Shown: positions 49,867-63,687 of the stretch, one piece after another
How the letters are laid out: the number at the start of each line of letters is the position of its first letter
How positions within the stretch are numbered: the first letter of the stretch is position 1
Assembly: GCF_008831285.2 (NCBI RefSeq)
Contig: NC_045145.1
Location: 17,748,040 to 17,812,039, forward strand
Source of the DNA: Nymphaea colorata
Lineage: Eukaryota; Streptophyta; Magnoliopsida; Nymphaeales; Nymphaeaceae
Length of the DNA: 64,000 nt
Direction: 5' to 3'
The notes under the pieces: model-generated
What the model saw: the letters and a program-made list of their open reading frames with translations, nothing else
What the model was told of the DNA's origin: nothing
Databases searched by the model: none
Translations under genes and position numbers: made by a program

Positions 49867-52518
49867 GGGCTAGCGGAACCTTTCTCCCCTGTCTATTGAT
49901 CTTCGGCGCATCACTCTTCGTCGGAAATCAAAAAATTGTGCATTATCCTACAGCCCATAGTAAAATATGCTAACAAATTACTGAACCACATCATCTAACT
50001 TTTTTTGTTAATTTATGACAAAAAAGGATTTTCGACCTCTCCGACTTGAATGGGATCACATTTTTTGTGCTTTCTGGTGAAAATCGAATTTCTGTACTCA
50101 CCTTTAGCTTGTACATGGAGAAGTTTCTTGAAAATGGAGTGGAAACTGCCCCACTACAGTAACTCTGAGTTTTGTTTTGTTCGTCACTTAGTCGACCTGG
50201 GAAGTTTCTGGTCTTGTTGGTACCTCAGACGAATGACTTGCCAAAGGACGAGCGACAGAACTTGGTTCACACCGGATGGATTGTAGTTGCACAAGCAGCT
50301 TGTAAAACCTAATAACATATCTTTCAGATTTCATATCTCGGATGTAATCATCATGATCCGCAATCTAGAAAAGTACCTTGGAACATTTTATTTGGATATC
50401 TCTACAGAAGATATCAGATTTTAATGCCTAGAACCATTTCGTTCTAGATCCACATAGAATTTTATTCATTATAAACATATAAATTGATTCAAGAGCCGGC
50501 TTCTCCCACTTCTGGGCATGAGATAGCATTTTGCTAGGTTAAAATTTCCCAAAGGTAAAAATGGGTTTTTGAGATGAAATTTTCTGTATTTCACCTGACG
50601 TGGGTCAAACGATGGACACGTATGTGAAATCAATTTGCTAAATAAATGAATGCCTCTCTTTCGACATTTCAACTGACACAAGCGTTTCTTTGTGTAAAGT
50701 TTCATCTTATGTTTGTATACCATCGAAGAAGTGCTTCCTAATTAAGCATGAACAAGATAAGAATGGTTCTCTGCAAATCCATACTCATCTGCCACAAAGT
50801 AGATTAAGAATCTATCTGAACAATGCCCTACTTATGTATCATTAATCGTCAAATAATTCTCCGCAAATTACAGCATCGGGCCATCTTATGACCTTCAAAT
50901 TAGACGCATACTTGACTAGTTTGGTATAGCTCACGAGAGAAAGAGAGGGAGAGAATCTTACCAGGTTAAATGGTTGGCTTCTTTTGAATTCAATTCAAGG
51001 ATGTCAATGGATCGGACTCCAATAGGATATGTCCTTAACCGTATCTCCCTTTTCAGATATTCACATATATTCGATCAAAGAAAAGTCATATCTGAATCTG
51101 AAATCCAATTTCACAATCTAAATATGACATATATACGATTTTACATTCATATTTGAATCCACATCCGAATATTGAATGGAATCTGGCCGACTTTCAAAAT
51201 GTAAGAGCTTGGATATTGGATAGTTACTTAAAACTAAAGCAGATCGGATATTTATGTATATAACTGGATTGTTTTTTTTTTTGCATATCCGATTTTTTCA
51301 GAATGGTTTGATCGGATATCCGATCCAAATCAAATATATTGAAATCCTTGTTTGGATCCCTGCCAGTTTGCTTAGACTTTAAATGTTTCTTTGAAATCCC
51401 TTTAAAGAATCCATTACTCTTTAGTTTCGACACCAGAATGCTGATCCGTTGTGCAGGTGAGGATGCCGTTTATCTGCCGACATGACCTTCTTGTTCCACC
51501 TTCACTTGCACCAACTTCAAATTACCTCCATGCTGTTTAAAGGAAGATCTGATCTCCATAAAAATTTTTTTTTATCCCAGATTTGAACTTTTCCATAACT
51601 TCATAAGCCTGTACAGCGAGGCACGAGAAAGACAGCCACGTGATCAACCTTCTTCCCTTCTTTTTTTTTCTCTTCTACAGCTAAACCGTATATTTTAAGA
51701 AGTAGATAGCCCCGACACCCGACACAGCTCATTTGCTAGAAACTTTCAAGATCAAGGCAATCAAACAGTCTCTAAAAACACTTTTTTTTTCCCACCGAAT
51801 GAGTGACCGAGACTTGTTCAGATTAGGCGGTTCTGGTAGTTGTGTTATATCAGGACAATAGCATCTAAGATATGCTTACATTCGCTCTCCGTAGTCTGCT
51901 CCATAGAACTCTGCTCCTGAGTTCAACGACTCGTACAACTTAAGCGACAAGATTGAAGGAGAGGACTCGGAATAAAGGGTTATGCTTAAGCGACAATCGG
52001 CTGATCTCTTTGCAATTGAAGAGCTGGTTCTGTTATGCATTCTGTTGCTCCTACACTGCACGGATAAAGGTTGTCCCATTCGCATTTTATAGTGCCCACT
52101 TTTGGCATCTCCCACTCGTACAAGTATCCTCATCGTTTAGTGATGACTATTATTAGCAGACTAAGAGGAATTTTTCACCATCAAGACGACATTTCCAAGC
52201 AAATGAACGAGAACAAGTGACAAACTGAAAGGTAACTATATTAATCGCCTAGGAATAACTCAAAACTAAACAAAGAATAATCTGTTGTACACAGCAGAAA
52301 ACAGTGTATCACAGAGAAGAAAAAGAAAATAGAAAATAGGAAAGACCCACATTTAGGGGTATAATAGAATCGCTAAAATAGGGGCTTCATAGTTCTTTTG
52401 ACAAAACCCCCGTTTAACACGTACATACAATAGTAATGCCCCACAATACAAAATAACAGGAGCTAGGAGGGGCTGCTTTAGAGGATGACGACCTTCAAAA
52501 GACGGTACCGCTGTTGTA
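49867..52518. other. 3' UTR of the 5-phosphatase gene and intergenic DNA between convergent genes
   Basis: The 5-phosphatase (plus) and phosphoglycerate mutase (minus) converge here. No further gene is seen. The region holds the third, inverted copy of the AT-rich dispersed repeat (50995-51360); the remainder is AT-rich DNA. The last 300-400 bp before 52519 are probably the mutase 3' UTR. Confidence 0.55.
50995..51360 (-). repeat. AT-rich dispersed repeat, copy 3 (inverted)
   Basis: On the minus strand it reads 'tatttgatttggat', 'gctcttacattttgaaa', 'ggatgtggattcaaatatg', 'gattgtgaaattggattt', 'gattcagatatgacttttct', in the same order as 19925-20330 and 22465-22865. Its outer edge carries 'ggatgtcaatggatcgga' on the plus strand. 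Confidence 0.65.
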
Positions 52519-55500
52519 TCAGTTTAACATTTCGTCTAGCTTTTGCCTGTAGAGAGCCAAGTTCTGCACAAAAGGAGAAGATGAAAGAAGAAATGTACAG
52601 TGAGTGGACTGCTGGAAATTTATAGCAAAAAACAGGGAAAGAGAAAGAAATGTGGGTACGATTGTATTCTATATGACACAGCTGCAACAAGAAGCTCATA
52701 TACATATGCCGTACATTTTTAATAAATCTAAGTTAACAGTTCAATCATGTCACATCACACATTATATTCTAATATGAAAAATCATTAGTCTTGAGAAAAG
52801 TATTCCAGTGCTTGAAGCAAGATAACACCGGTAGGTGAAACAAAAACAGCTGTTCCTGAACTGCATTAACTTGGCTAGCTTAAAGGTGGAAATTTTGGGG
52901 CTGTTGGAAAGCTATCAAAGTTCTAGTTAATTTTGTTTACTATAATATCATAGACCAGCCATAGATAATGTTATACCTAAAGTCAATTGGTTTATGAACA
53001 AGCGAAAATAGATTTATGCTTTCTTACAAATTTAGAGAAACAGTTATTATAAGCAAAATCATGGACATCTAGACAACGAAAAATATTTGTATATCAAAGT
53101 TCTAGTTAATTTTGTTTACTATAATATCATAGACCAGCCATAGATAATGTTATACCCAAAGTCAATTGGTTTATGAACAAGGGTAAATAGATTTATGCTT
53201 TCTTACAAATTTAGAGAAACAGTTATTATGAGCAAAATCATGGGCATCTGGACAATGAAATATTTGTATACAAATGCTGCTTGGGCTGGTGAGTTAGGGG
53301 ATAGAATGTCGAGTGGACATTTTTTAGGCCATTATCAAACTCAGAAGTATGAAGTGTTGTATATGATATGTGTGGCTTATTGCATGCACCGGCTGCAACA
53401 TCCCAGGACAGGCATGGCATGCTGTTAAACAAGTTTTTGCAACACAAGGATCTATAGATAATATTCAGCATAGTTATAAACATGCCATATAAAATGACTC
53501 CAGAGATTAATTTGTCCATGTAAATATGAAAGAAAGCAAAAATTAATATGATGGCCTTGAAGCATTATTGGAAGTGATGACATGGTCTCATGCTAAACAG
53601 TGACATATGATTCGACAAACAATGAAATGAAAACCTTGAACTAATTTTTCTGTGTGTTTCCATTCTAATGATCTATCTGAGGGTTAGCAGTAGTTGTCAA
53701 ATCTGTTCTACACAAAGGAAGTAATGTTTTATAAGCAACGTTAAATTATTCTACACTACCATTTAGGTCCCTAGGCCCATCTTTTACCTTAAGTAAGCTT
53801 AGGACCTTAGACAACGCTCAAAGCACCATACAAAGATATCATGATAAAAAAACAGTATAGCAAATTATAGAATGATTTACAATGTTCAAGTGGGCTTTGT
53901 ATTTCTGTAGCATGCCACTTAGCCAGCTGGATTTTTATTTTGAAAAGCATGATTAACTTGCTATGATGAGCATCTGCAATTTGATGTGATGTTGTCACTT
54001 CTTGCTAGACTTAACCTTCACTCCTAGCTTGTTTGGTTAACTTCTTCCACATCACATTATCGATATACTATATTACAGATAGCATGGAGCCTTCTCTTTT
54101 GACATATTAATTTTCAAATTATGGTACATTCCTACCTTACCATTTTCTCAATAGTTACAACATAATATGATGCAACAGCAGTTGTAGTTATGGGATACCT
54201 AGCAATCTCTATCATGCTAGCTCATATAAGCTTGTAAAGTGTTCCCATTGTGAAGACTGATGCTCGTTCATCTATCTGCTTTCACCAGATGTAATGTGCC
54301 ACCAAATAAACCAAAAAAAAAAAATCTTTCCAAATGAATACAATAAATCATATTTGATGGATTTAAATCCCCATGATTAACAGTAGGATTTAAGATTGGA
54401 GATAGTAGGTTACCAGTTAAGACATTTGGAAAAAGAAGGGAAAAATTATGAATAGGAGCTGAGTTAAATAAACAAGAGAATGACAAAAGGGACGAATTTA
54501 GATAGCACACAAAATAAATGTAAAATAAGAATGGAGTTCAAAGTGAAATGAATGTAAGACAGAAGACTTTAGCTACAGCACCTTAGTGTAAGCATAAACA
54601 CCAGCTTCAGATGGTGCCACTGGGGACCCCCTTCGGATGAATCTTCCTTCTTTAAATATGTATAACATGGGAATACCAGTTGAAAGCTCCAAGCTTATCA
54701 CCTGCAATAGGAAGACGTATACTTCGGAAAGCCTGATAATAAAGACTAGATAATAAAGGCTATGTCCTGTATATGCATAAATCTGTAATAAAGGTGTCGT
54801 TACCTCTTGAGAAGTTAATTTGTCCAGATACATAATTATTGATCTTAAAGAGTTTCCATGAGCTGCAATCATGACATGCTTTCCAGCCTGTAATTGGGGT
54901 TCAATCTGCAAAAAAGATCCCATTTAGATGCCCGAACCTTGGAACTTAAGAACAAGTTTCTAAAGACAGCTTTACACAAACAGTGCTGACATGAATCTAG
55001 AGAAGTAATTTACTAATGCAGATCGATGATAAAAATGTAATGACCTTCAGAATCTTAAGATATTAAAAAGTGGGAAAAGGTTACTGGTGATATTAATGTT
55101 TTGCGTTCTGTTAATGCGACAATTCCTCTTGACCGGAACGAATTATAAAAGCAGATTAATGCTTACGTTTTCTCTGAAATATGCAACTGCCCTTTCAGCA
55201 CACATTTCCAGACTCTCTCCATTAGGGGGAGGGATGTCATAACTACGACGCCATTCATGTACTTGCTCCTTGCCAAACCGGTCAGCAGTTTCCTGCTTGT
55301 TGAGACCCTGTAGTTCTCCATACCTGAAAAACAGAAAAAGAGTAGCAACTAGCGTCAACTTTGCTGCATTTAGCATTACTAATTATAGGGCCAAGAGAAA
55401 GAAGGAACAAATGACGCAATCAATACAAAATCACAACAGGATATTCTATTACATTCGTTCATTTAACTGCCAAGCAGCTACCACGGGAATGGATTGTTTC

Positions 55501-56872
55501 TTGGTTTCTTCACTGAATATCTGACTCCATGCTTTAGCCTGCTCACTCTCATTGTGCAAGATAATAGGAACCTGTAGAATCGGGATAGTTCCAAATAAGC
55601 ACTTGCAAAAGAGATTCTAAAAATTATGAAGAAATTACACTGACATGGTCGAGCAATTTTGTCATCCCTTTGCAACAATACAGCATGTGGACTTACTAAA
55701 AGGACATGGGTAAAACAGAAGTTAGAAGGGAAAAAAGGAAACCTTCTTGCGACGATGCTGGGTCATGGCAAGCATCGCAGTCATTTGAGCACGGATCAAC
55801 GAAGATGTAAAGATCATGTCAACCGGGATATTGCTAATTCTTTTCCCAGCTTCAATCGCCTCTTCAACTCCCTTCTGAGTAAGTGGAACATCGACACAGC
55901 CAGTAAAAAGATTTTTCTCATTCCACAATGACTCTCCATGACGAATCAAAATCAGCGCAGTTTCATCTGAAAAATGATCAAAAGCCAAGAAGATTTCTCA
56001 GTCAAGACCGCGGTAACGTTGTGTTAGCTTTGAGATAATCTAAAGACTATGACTGTCAGATTAAAAGAACCAAACCGCAGGCTTGACCTATTGTGAAAGT
56101 GAAATATGACCAACAGGAAAGCTAAAATATTCTGCGACTTTCACTTATAGTAAAATCATGACTACATACAAAGTAGTACTGGAAGCTCAATCTAGCGTGA
56201 GATCGTAATTAAGGAAGCGAGCTGCTACTTGTTCTGCTGCTAAATCAGATTAAAGTTTTAAGGGACAGATTAAAGTTTTGAGGGAGGCGATCACAGTTTT
56301 GAAGGAGGTCCAAGCAAATATGAAAAGGAATCGGTTAACCACATTTCTCCTACTCAAGCAGGCGTTCCACACGTTTCGCGTTATAGAGTTACAATACTCC
56401 AATTACCCATTTAAGCTAGTCCTACAAATCAATTAAGCAGGTTCCGTGTTGATCTTTTAGCGAAGCATTCGCATCCAAGAATCAGATAAAAAGAACAAAT
56501 CGGTACCACCATGTAAAATATATACATTGAAGCAAAAACCAAAGTCACAGTAAGCACTAAAGCGAGGTGGCCAATGATCATAAAAGGCATACTTGATTTC
56601 TTCCTCTGATCATTGGGATTCTTCGAAGGAACCGAAACCGGACTGGCGACCGGCGTTTGAGGATTCATTGCACGAACCGCCCCAAATTTCCTTCCTCGGA
56701 AAGCAACGGAGTCGCTTACTTCCATCAGCAAGCCACTTTCGCCGACGAAGCCTTTCGAAACTAATCGACCAGAGAAGCTCACGGAGAGCGATTTTGCTGC
56801 GGAGCCACCACCGTCGTATCGCTGACAACAATGGATGGCACCAACCGCGTTTTGGAACGTCGCAACAGCCAT
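52519..56872 (-). CDS. 2,3-bisphosphoglycerate-dependent phosphoglycerate mutase, plastid-type, seven exons, 348 aa
   Basis: Exons in transcription order: 56872-56593, 55966-55743, 55571-55453, 55323-55167, 54905-54804, 54701-54582 and 52563-52519. All are GT-AG with consistent phase. The enzyme interconverts 3- and 2-phosphoglycerate through a phosphohistidine. The histidine phosphatase core starts near residue 94 with [15 protein letters not shown]; the catalytic His is residue 103, the second His is 276 (AAHGNSLR), and the acid/base Glu is 206 (NERMYGELQG). All key residues are present. The ~90 residue N-terminal extension, rich in Ser, Val and Arg, is consistent with a chloroplast transit peptide. 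Most plant cytosolic mutases are the unrelated cofactor-independent type, so this is the bacterial-like dPGM homologue. The last exon adds 14 codons after a 2.0 kb intron; a 5' UTR acceptor (TTGTAG) lies three bases before the ATG. Confidence 0.95.
52913..53270. repeat. 179 bp tandem duplication in intron 6 of the mutase gene
   Basis: Copies at about 52913-53091 and 53092-53270 are nearly identical ('tatcaaagttctagttaatt' through 'atatttgtata'), with about ten differences. The high identity indicates a fairly recent duplication. Confidence 0.92.
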
Positions 56873-57939
56873 CTTCTACAATCAAAAAGAAGAAAGCAGA
56901 GAACCGGGGTCAATACTCAAGCCAGAGGCCACACCAAAAAGAACAAAAATGATTCATATAAAACGAAGCAGTTCTGCCCCTAACTGGATTACAACACATA
57001 AGGAGCACGCTCCAAAGAAACCAATATAGATGACGGACAAAGACAAGGAAAAGGGTGAATCCATCAACGTACATACACAAACAAGAGGAAGCAGCAACAA
57101 CTCGACTAACAATGGCAGAAGAGAAGAGGGGATTATCTGCCTTCAAACTTTTTCCCGTCTAAGGCGGACCAAACGAGGAGAACAAGCCACCTGCCTCACG
57201 GAAGCATTGACTCGAGAGTCACGGACAAGGGGAGCCGACGAGCTTCCTTCCCTCGTGAGATCGCCGGCGTCGTCAAGGTTATATTAGGAGAATTCGAGAA
57301 GAGAGGACGGAGGAGGGAACAGAGGGCGCGTATTTGTCAGCAAAGAATCGATGGATTTTAAAAGTGGAGATCTAGGAGGGCCGGGAGGACGGTTGGGGGA
57401 GGTTGGCATGGCACTTGGAACTTGGAAGGTGCGGTGGCGTTCCTCACATGGGGGTTGGAAGATCCAACAGCGAGTCTAAAGGGGTGCGGTCGGTCCCCCC
57501 TTCTCCTCCTGTTTTGGCTGCTGCTTTGTGCCTGAGTTTGACCGTGACCATGTTCAACCTTTCGCACCAACTCACCTAAAAGCAGCAGCCATGGATGAGT
57601 ATTTACAGCGACGATCGTCTACGGTTTTCCACTTTTCTGTGACGAGTCATCGACTAATTGACGCTTAGAAACTACGGAATCCCAAGTTTTTGAGCAAGAT
57701 AAAATCTAGAGATGGCTACCAAGAAAGAGTTGAGCAGGGGCTAGAGCTCTAAAATTCTAAACCAAAGTCGACTAGTTACCAGTCAAGATGGGTCCTTGCT
57801 CAATTTCATCGGATGCTCAGCGAGACAATTTTACAAGAAAATTTTCTCAGTTCTCTTTGTTTGTCGTTCATATTCATGGGAGCAGAGCAATCAGTGAATC
57901 CAGTGGCCCGTGGCTCAACAGGGTCATCTGGCAAGGACT

Positions 57940-58180
57940 GGAACATACAGTCATCAATTTTTGCACCCGTGGTTTTGAGGGGTACGACACCTTCCCCTCA
58001 GATCTCAAATCCATTTTTGGATTCTTCAGCGGATCTCAAATCCACATTTTTTATACCATAGCGCGGATTTGAGATTCACATTGGATGTAGATGATGAAAT
58101 AAAACTGTGGATTTCAACTATCGTGGATTTCAAATCCCCTCCAATCTAAGTTCTGTAGAGAATCAAATGCAACCTAAAGC
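57940..58180. mobile_element. Possible small inverted-repeat (MITE-like) element
   Basis: The words 'gatctcaaatcca' (two copies, near 58001 and 58033) and their reverse complements 'ggatttgagat' and 'tggatttc' occur within 150 bp, and the sequence ends 'gagaatcaaatgcaaccta', a kind of end often seen on plant non-autonomous DNA elements. I could not define matching terminal repeats or a target-site duplication. Confidence 0.3.
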
Positions 58181-59099
58181 TATCAACATGCTAGTATTTG
58201 GCTAGTGAGATTGAATCTTGTTGAATTTGTGATCTGAACCAGTTCTAATGTTAGTGAATGAACAAGAAAACATGTCTGATTCATTGGGCTCTTCTACCAA
58301 TATTCCTTCCCCACAAGATGGGAGCCGAGACAAGTTGGTGATTTGGAAAATAACAAGCAATTTTGGTTTTCTTTGAAAGGTTGGTGAGTCGGTGACTTGG
58401 TGCGTGGGAAAGGGAGCTAATAAGAACATGTTCATATTTAATCAAACGTGACTGTGATGGTAGCCGTTTCCGAACAGAAGATGGCACACAAAAATTGGCG
58501 AAGTCGATGGTCGCTCCTGTTGGCACGGTACTTTTTTGCATTTCTTTCTTCAACTGCATCACTTATAATTTTATTTGTCATCTTCCGAAACAGGCACCAG
58601 ATTCTGGAGTTTGTTGGCGACTTTGCTCTTTATTTCATTAGTCACCTACCCCTTCTGTTCATGTAAAGACCAAGAGAAGATAATTTGACCATCCTATTGT
58701 ATTAACTTTCAGAAATCGTAAGCTAAGAGGATTCCATTTAAGTACAAAAATCTAAGAAGAAATTGAATGCTGTAAGGTCAAAGCTAGAAGTCCAGGACGT
58801 CGCAGTGATTTTCCTTGTCTGAGGACAGAGAATATTTTGCACTTCCTTTTGTCCTGATAGATCTAATAAGGAACACGCTTTTGTACATTTTAGAAAAAAA
58901 ATTGTTGTAGCCTTTTTTCTTGCGTCTCTTGCCACGCCTCAATAGCCACGGCAACCAAACGCTCACATCGCCGCCGCGGAAATCAAAGCGTGTGACCACA
59001 CAGTTCTTGTATGAAGAAATGTTCAATACGTATTGTGGTTAAATCAAGTGCCGCTAATGCATGATTTGTTTATAAGAAATCAGCAGACCATCATTTGCT

Positions 59100-59430
59100 T
59101 GGCTGCAATCCGTGCAACAAGCCGAGCCAATTGTAACTGAGCTCATCCGTGCAAACAGTTTGAGTTAAAACTCGAGTTGTAAACAAGCGGGTTCTAGTTA
59201 CACGAGCTCGACTTGTTTAAACTCAATTTAGCTCATTTCTTTATCCTGTTTGTTAATCTTTAACGGTATGTTGTGAATTTTTTTGATGAATTTTCACCCC
59301 CTTTATAGTTTTCGTTTACATTTAACAAAGAAAAATATATGGATCAAGCGAACGAGCTTTAATTGAGTCGACCTCAACATCGGACTTGGTTTACCGAGTT
59401 GAGTTCGAGCTGACCTTATAAAGCTATACT
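59100..59430. repeat. Degenerate gagct/actcg-rich repeat
   Basis: Repeated 'gagctc', 'actcgag', 'cgagctcgac' and 'gagttgagttcgagct' words, similar in type to 43000-43530 and interrupted by unrelated AT-rich sequence. Confidence 0.5.
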
Positions 59431-61412
59431 GGAGCACCACTCTAAGAATATGTGGCCGAGCTTGAACTCACCTTGCTTCTTGTACATTTCTACAAGCATG
59501 CATGTAACTGCATGTTATCAACCACAGAAAACTGAACCGAAAGAAGCAACAGGCAACGCATAATTCCTCACCTAACTACCACTCTTCGAGAGCAACCTGA
59601 AGGTTCCATTCTCCTTCCCCTCAATGCACCAACTCGCAAATAGGGAACTCACATGATCATGCATTAATGTGGACGTGTACCTATTATTGTTTCATTATAA
59701 GAAAGGAATATTCGCATCTTCGTTCATCACGATGCTCTCTCTCTCTAGATTCTAGATCTCCTCTGTCTTGGTAGGTAGGTTATGCACCTGGCCAGCCTGA
59801 CGTATTGATGTGCAAAGCTTTCATGTTTGTGAGCCATTATGGTGCCTTCTTTGTGGTTCCCCATGAACATGGCTTTGCTATTTTGGCATTAATGGAGGAA
59901 GTTGCTTTTTATTTGCTTTTTCTTTGTTATTTCCGCCAGTCAATAGAAATATAGAGCTTTTGGTCCAATGAGGCAACACGGCAAAGTGGCAACTACCATT
60001 GGCTGGATTTGAACTGAGGCTGCCACCAACTTTCCATGCAACTCATTTTCTAGGTATAATGCAACTGCTGGTGAAATGATCTCAGAGTTCTATTTTTCTA
60101 ACAATCTTAGTTCATAGGTCAACATGGACAATTTTAAAGCGAACAAAATTTACTTCTGAGTGAAACACATACTGAAATAAGTTTCTCCAGATTCTGCAAA
60201 CATGCAAATGAAATTCCACATTTCACCACTGCACCAACTAAAACGAATCGATCTGCTGCGGAAATCTTGGATCACCATTGCACCACGTAATATATATATA
60301 TATATATATTGGAATGCATAAATAACGCAAATGATTTCTTCAGACAATATTCTGAAAGTCAAATTCTATTGTGTCCGCTCAAAGTTTAGATCGTATATAG
60401 ATGTGGTCAACATGGTCTAAAGTAAACTCAACAGTATGTATTGAAATTAGATAAATACAAAAAACAAATGGAGTTGTTTAGACTATTAATGGAATTGCCA
60501 AGATTTAATCATATTTTTCGTTCTTTCATAAATTCAAACCTACAAACGCAATTTATAATGTCAGGTTTTAGTGAACATTGGTTTTTGAAGGACGACATGT
60601 TTGAACTCGGAGCGATATTAAGAACAGGCGAACCTGGTTATGTGCACAAATTTTTCATGCTCAGGGGTATGTGACGACCAAAATGCTGTTCTGTTATTAA
60701 AATGCAGCTTTTTTATAAAAAAATTAAGAAAAAGTCTAAAATGTTCCCTACTTTATAAAAATTTCAAAAATTCCCCATCTGCAGTCACGCAACTCAATCT
60801 CTTTGAATTGGAGACTGTAGATCGAGTTTTACAGCTGCCACTCTGCTGCATCCTGAGCTTTCTCATGCTGTGGTCTTTATAAATGATGGGAATTGGTTGG
60901 AAGGTCTCACTCAATTTTTACAGCGCACGAATATACGAGTGCTATCATGATCATTGTTGGCTTTGACATGAGCGAATCATGTGCATATCGTTTTTGTCTT
61001 CCAACTTGGACCGCTCACGAAGCGTTTGGAAAGTAAATCGAGAAAATTAACTGCGAGGACCTTGGATAAATGCAGTGATTTCAATCCCGATGGACAAGAA
61101 ATGGAAAATCTAACCCAAAACTCATACGCATGCTTCCATTTGGGCACTGCCAGGTTTGGTTAAAAAAATTTTACCATATATGAATCTGATTACTGATAAG
61201 ATTAATGTTTTCCTTCTCCGCGAATCAGAGCTTGATTTCAGCCGGTTTCTAGTAAATTTAGATTTGAGTGGTTCTCTAATAGATAGATTCCTAACACCCA
61301 ATCTAAATTTTATGCTGCACATGCAAAGATAGTGCACATCTTTTCCTTTTCCAGGGAGGCTTAATCCGGACTTTGTAAATTAAGCAAGATGGATTCAAAA
61401 CATCCCCCATGT

Positions 61413-61900
61413 TGGCTTGTTCCTATTCAGTCTACAGTCTGGTTTCTGTGGAAATCGAGGAATGAAATCAACTTTCCAGTTACGGAGTGGAGGCGAAATC
61501 AATTAATAATGAAAGAGATCTACAAACTCTGCCAACAGATTATAATACTCAGACTTCAGAAATGAGCTTGGGAGTTGCAGAAAAGGGAACTTGCTCAGTG
61601 GCAAGGTCGGGTGAATATGAAACCTGTTCTGGAGTTTCTTAGACCAAGTGAACCATCAGAGACTTTATTTAGCAGATTTCTATCTCATGCAATCAACGGC
61701 CGGCGGCCCCGAGAAATCTCATTGATAAGCTTCTCACTTTTGATCCCGTGTCACCAATCAGGTCCATAGATCATGTTTTTTACAGCAGCCGAATTAGCTT
61801 GTGATGTCCATAATATTACCGATCACCTGTGTTCGATTAATGAAGAGACTCCAGACTGGATATCCCCCACGAAGGTTAAATTTTTTGTACAGTATTTGCC
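61413..61900 (+). pseudogene. Possible decayed LINE fragment
   Basis: One frame from about 61413 to the TGA at 61563 reads STVWFLWKSRNEINF, which resembles the W-x-x-W-K-x-R-N-x-x-x-F block found after the reverse transcriptase in plant LINEs. The same frame continues past the stop to about 61769. A nearby frame (about 61855-61900) reads ISPTKVKFF, like the KVKFFxW start of the LINE zinc-binding region. The two blocks are in the reverse of the usual order and stops interrupt the frames, so this is at best a rearranged remnant. Confidence 0.3.
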
Positions 61901-63687
61901 ATCGTCCTACTGCACTCAATGTTGAACACCAAGGCGAAGAGGCCATGGATCAAACTAGCGTGCCTCTGCACAGCACAAAGACCTTGATTGTGGTACTGTT
62001 CCACGGAACTCAAACACGCCATGACCATTGACCAAGATTGCATCTGAGGCACCAAATTTCGCCCTCCTGCCGGTATCTAAGACGCCGACTGGATGGTATC
62101 ACGGCCGCCGGCGGTGAAGTACTTGTAGAGTCTTGGTCCGCGTAACTCGAGGTGCCACCAATCTCATTCTCGGCAGAAAAAGGTTCCCAGATTGAAAAAT
62201 CTCATCCACTAACCAAATCACGGAAAAAATTTATATGCATATCTTTGCTGTAAAACTTTGGTTTTAAAACATTAGAATGGAATCATTTGGTTCAGGTTGG
62301 GAACGTACGATACCGTTAAACTGATAAAACTATCCTCTTGGCCTACCATATTATCGATATACTATCAAGCGTGCTACCGAACGTGTGGACTCTAGTGAAT
62401 ATTATTTGAGAGTGGAAAATGAAGCACTCAAAGCACCGTTGAAGCAAAACAGGGAGCTGAAATATAGGATAAGACAAAAACGCATATAAAACTTGTGTTT
62501 TCGCTGAGGTGGAGACTTAAATATATCGGTTACATAATCTTATAAACGGAAAAAGCAGATTAGAAGATTTATAACTATCTATAAAAAGTGAAATTTCAGC
62601 GACAAGAAGAAAATTTCATTTGTTAGTTAAGAAACCTTAGTCTATTCATGTGGGCAAATTTAAAACGTCAGCTAAACTGTGATTTATAAGCGAAAAGTGT
62701 TGGAGACTATCTCCTAACATTTTGTAAAAGAACCGATGGTTCCATTTGTCCGGTTTCATGAGAGTTGTTCAACTATACTTTAAAAAATAATATTCTCATG
62801 CATGGATTTCTTTTTTACCAAATTTCAAATATACAAACGTGGCCCTTGGTTGGAAGTCCAATATTACTCTCCTATAATCAATTTATTTGGCATCTTATAG
62901 GATTCATGCACTAAAAATTTAACGACCAAAATCTTGAAAAGTTCTACAGAATTTCTCCCTCTCACGTGCGCGTGTATATATATATATATAGACCATGCGC
63001 CTCTTTTGCCTCTTACCGGTTTTCACATAATCCAACTAAACAAATGGATGCACCTACCTTGGCACCAAAACTATACAATTAAATGCTAAATATCTAAAAC
63101 AATATATTAGAAAAAATCACGAAGATTCACGCGTAGATCAGATTTTCAGTGGAAGAAAACGCTTGCCGTCCATGAGAGACGGTTGGCAAACATATTAATC
63201 TGGTAAACCATCGTCACCCACATTGCACAGTGGCTTCCTGTTGGTAAAATGGGATAAAGGGCTAAAAAAATCAAAAGTTTCAGATAACTTGCAAGCGAAC
63301 AGATTTAAATGCGAACACAGTGATTAAGCTTAGTATATCAGGATATCAACATGGATTTCTTCGCTGGCCTTGTTCGGATGTCAGCCAATTTGCTGAAAAG
63401 AAGTCAAATCCAACCGGTTTGGTGCCCATATAATAAGTATCACATTGTGATCGGATTCCACAATATCAAAATTCAGTAATAGGTGGGGGTGGGGTTGGTT
63501 TGTCTAGCATACTTCTGCAAATGGGCACGTTTCAATGCATATGCCAACATATTTTGCACCAGCAACACATTCAGCATACATGCCATTTATTTTGTGAGGT
63601 TGGCTATTTTCAATCGCTGTCCTCTGATTTGAGTGGCTGCTGCAGGATCTGGTTGTGGGCGTCCAGGCTCTCAGGATCCGGTGGCAA

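Larger units (their letters stand above)
56873..63687. other. Mutase upstream region and repeat-rich intergenic DNA
   Basis: 56.9-57.4 kb is probably the mutase 5' UTR intron and promoter. From 57.6 to 63.5 kb no gene is supported. A segment at about 57940-58180 with repeated 'ggatttgagat/atctcaaatcc' words in both orientations looks like a small inverted-repeat element ending 'caaatgcaacct'. A degenerate gagct/actcg tract lies at 59100-59430, a (TA)n tract at 60290-60310, a possible LINE remnant at 61413-61900, and the likely 3' UTR of the edge gene at 63.4-63.69 kb. Confidence 0.5.
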
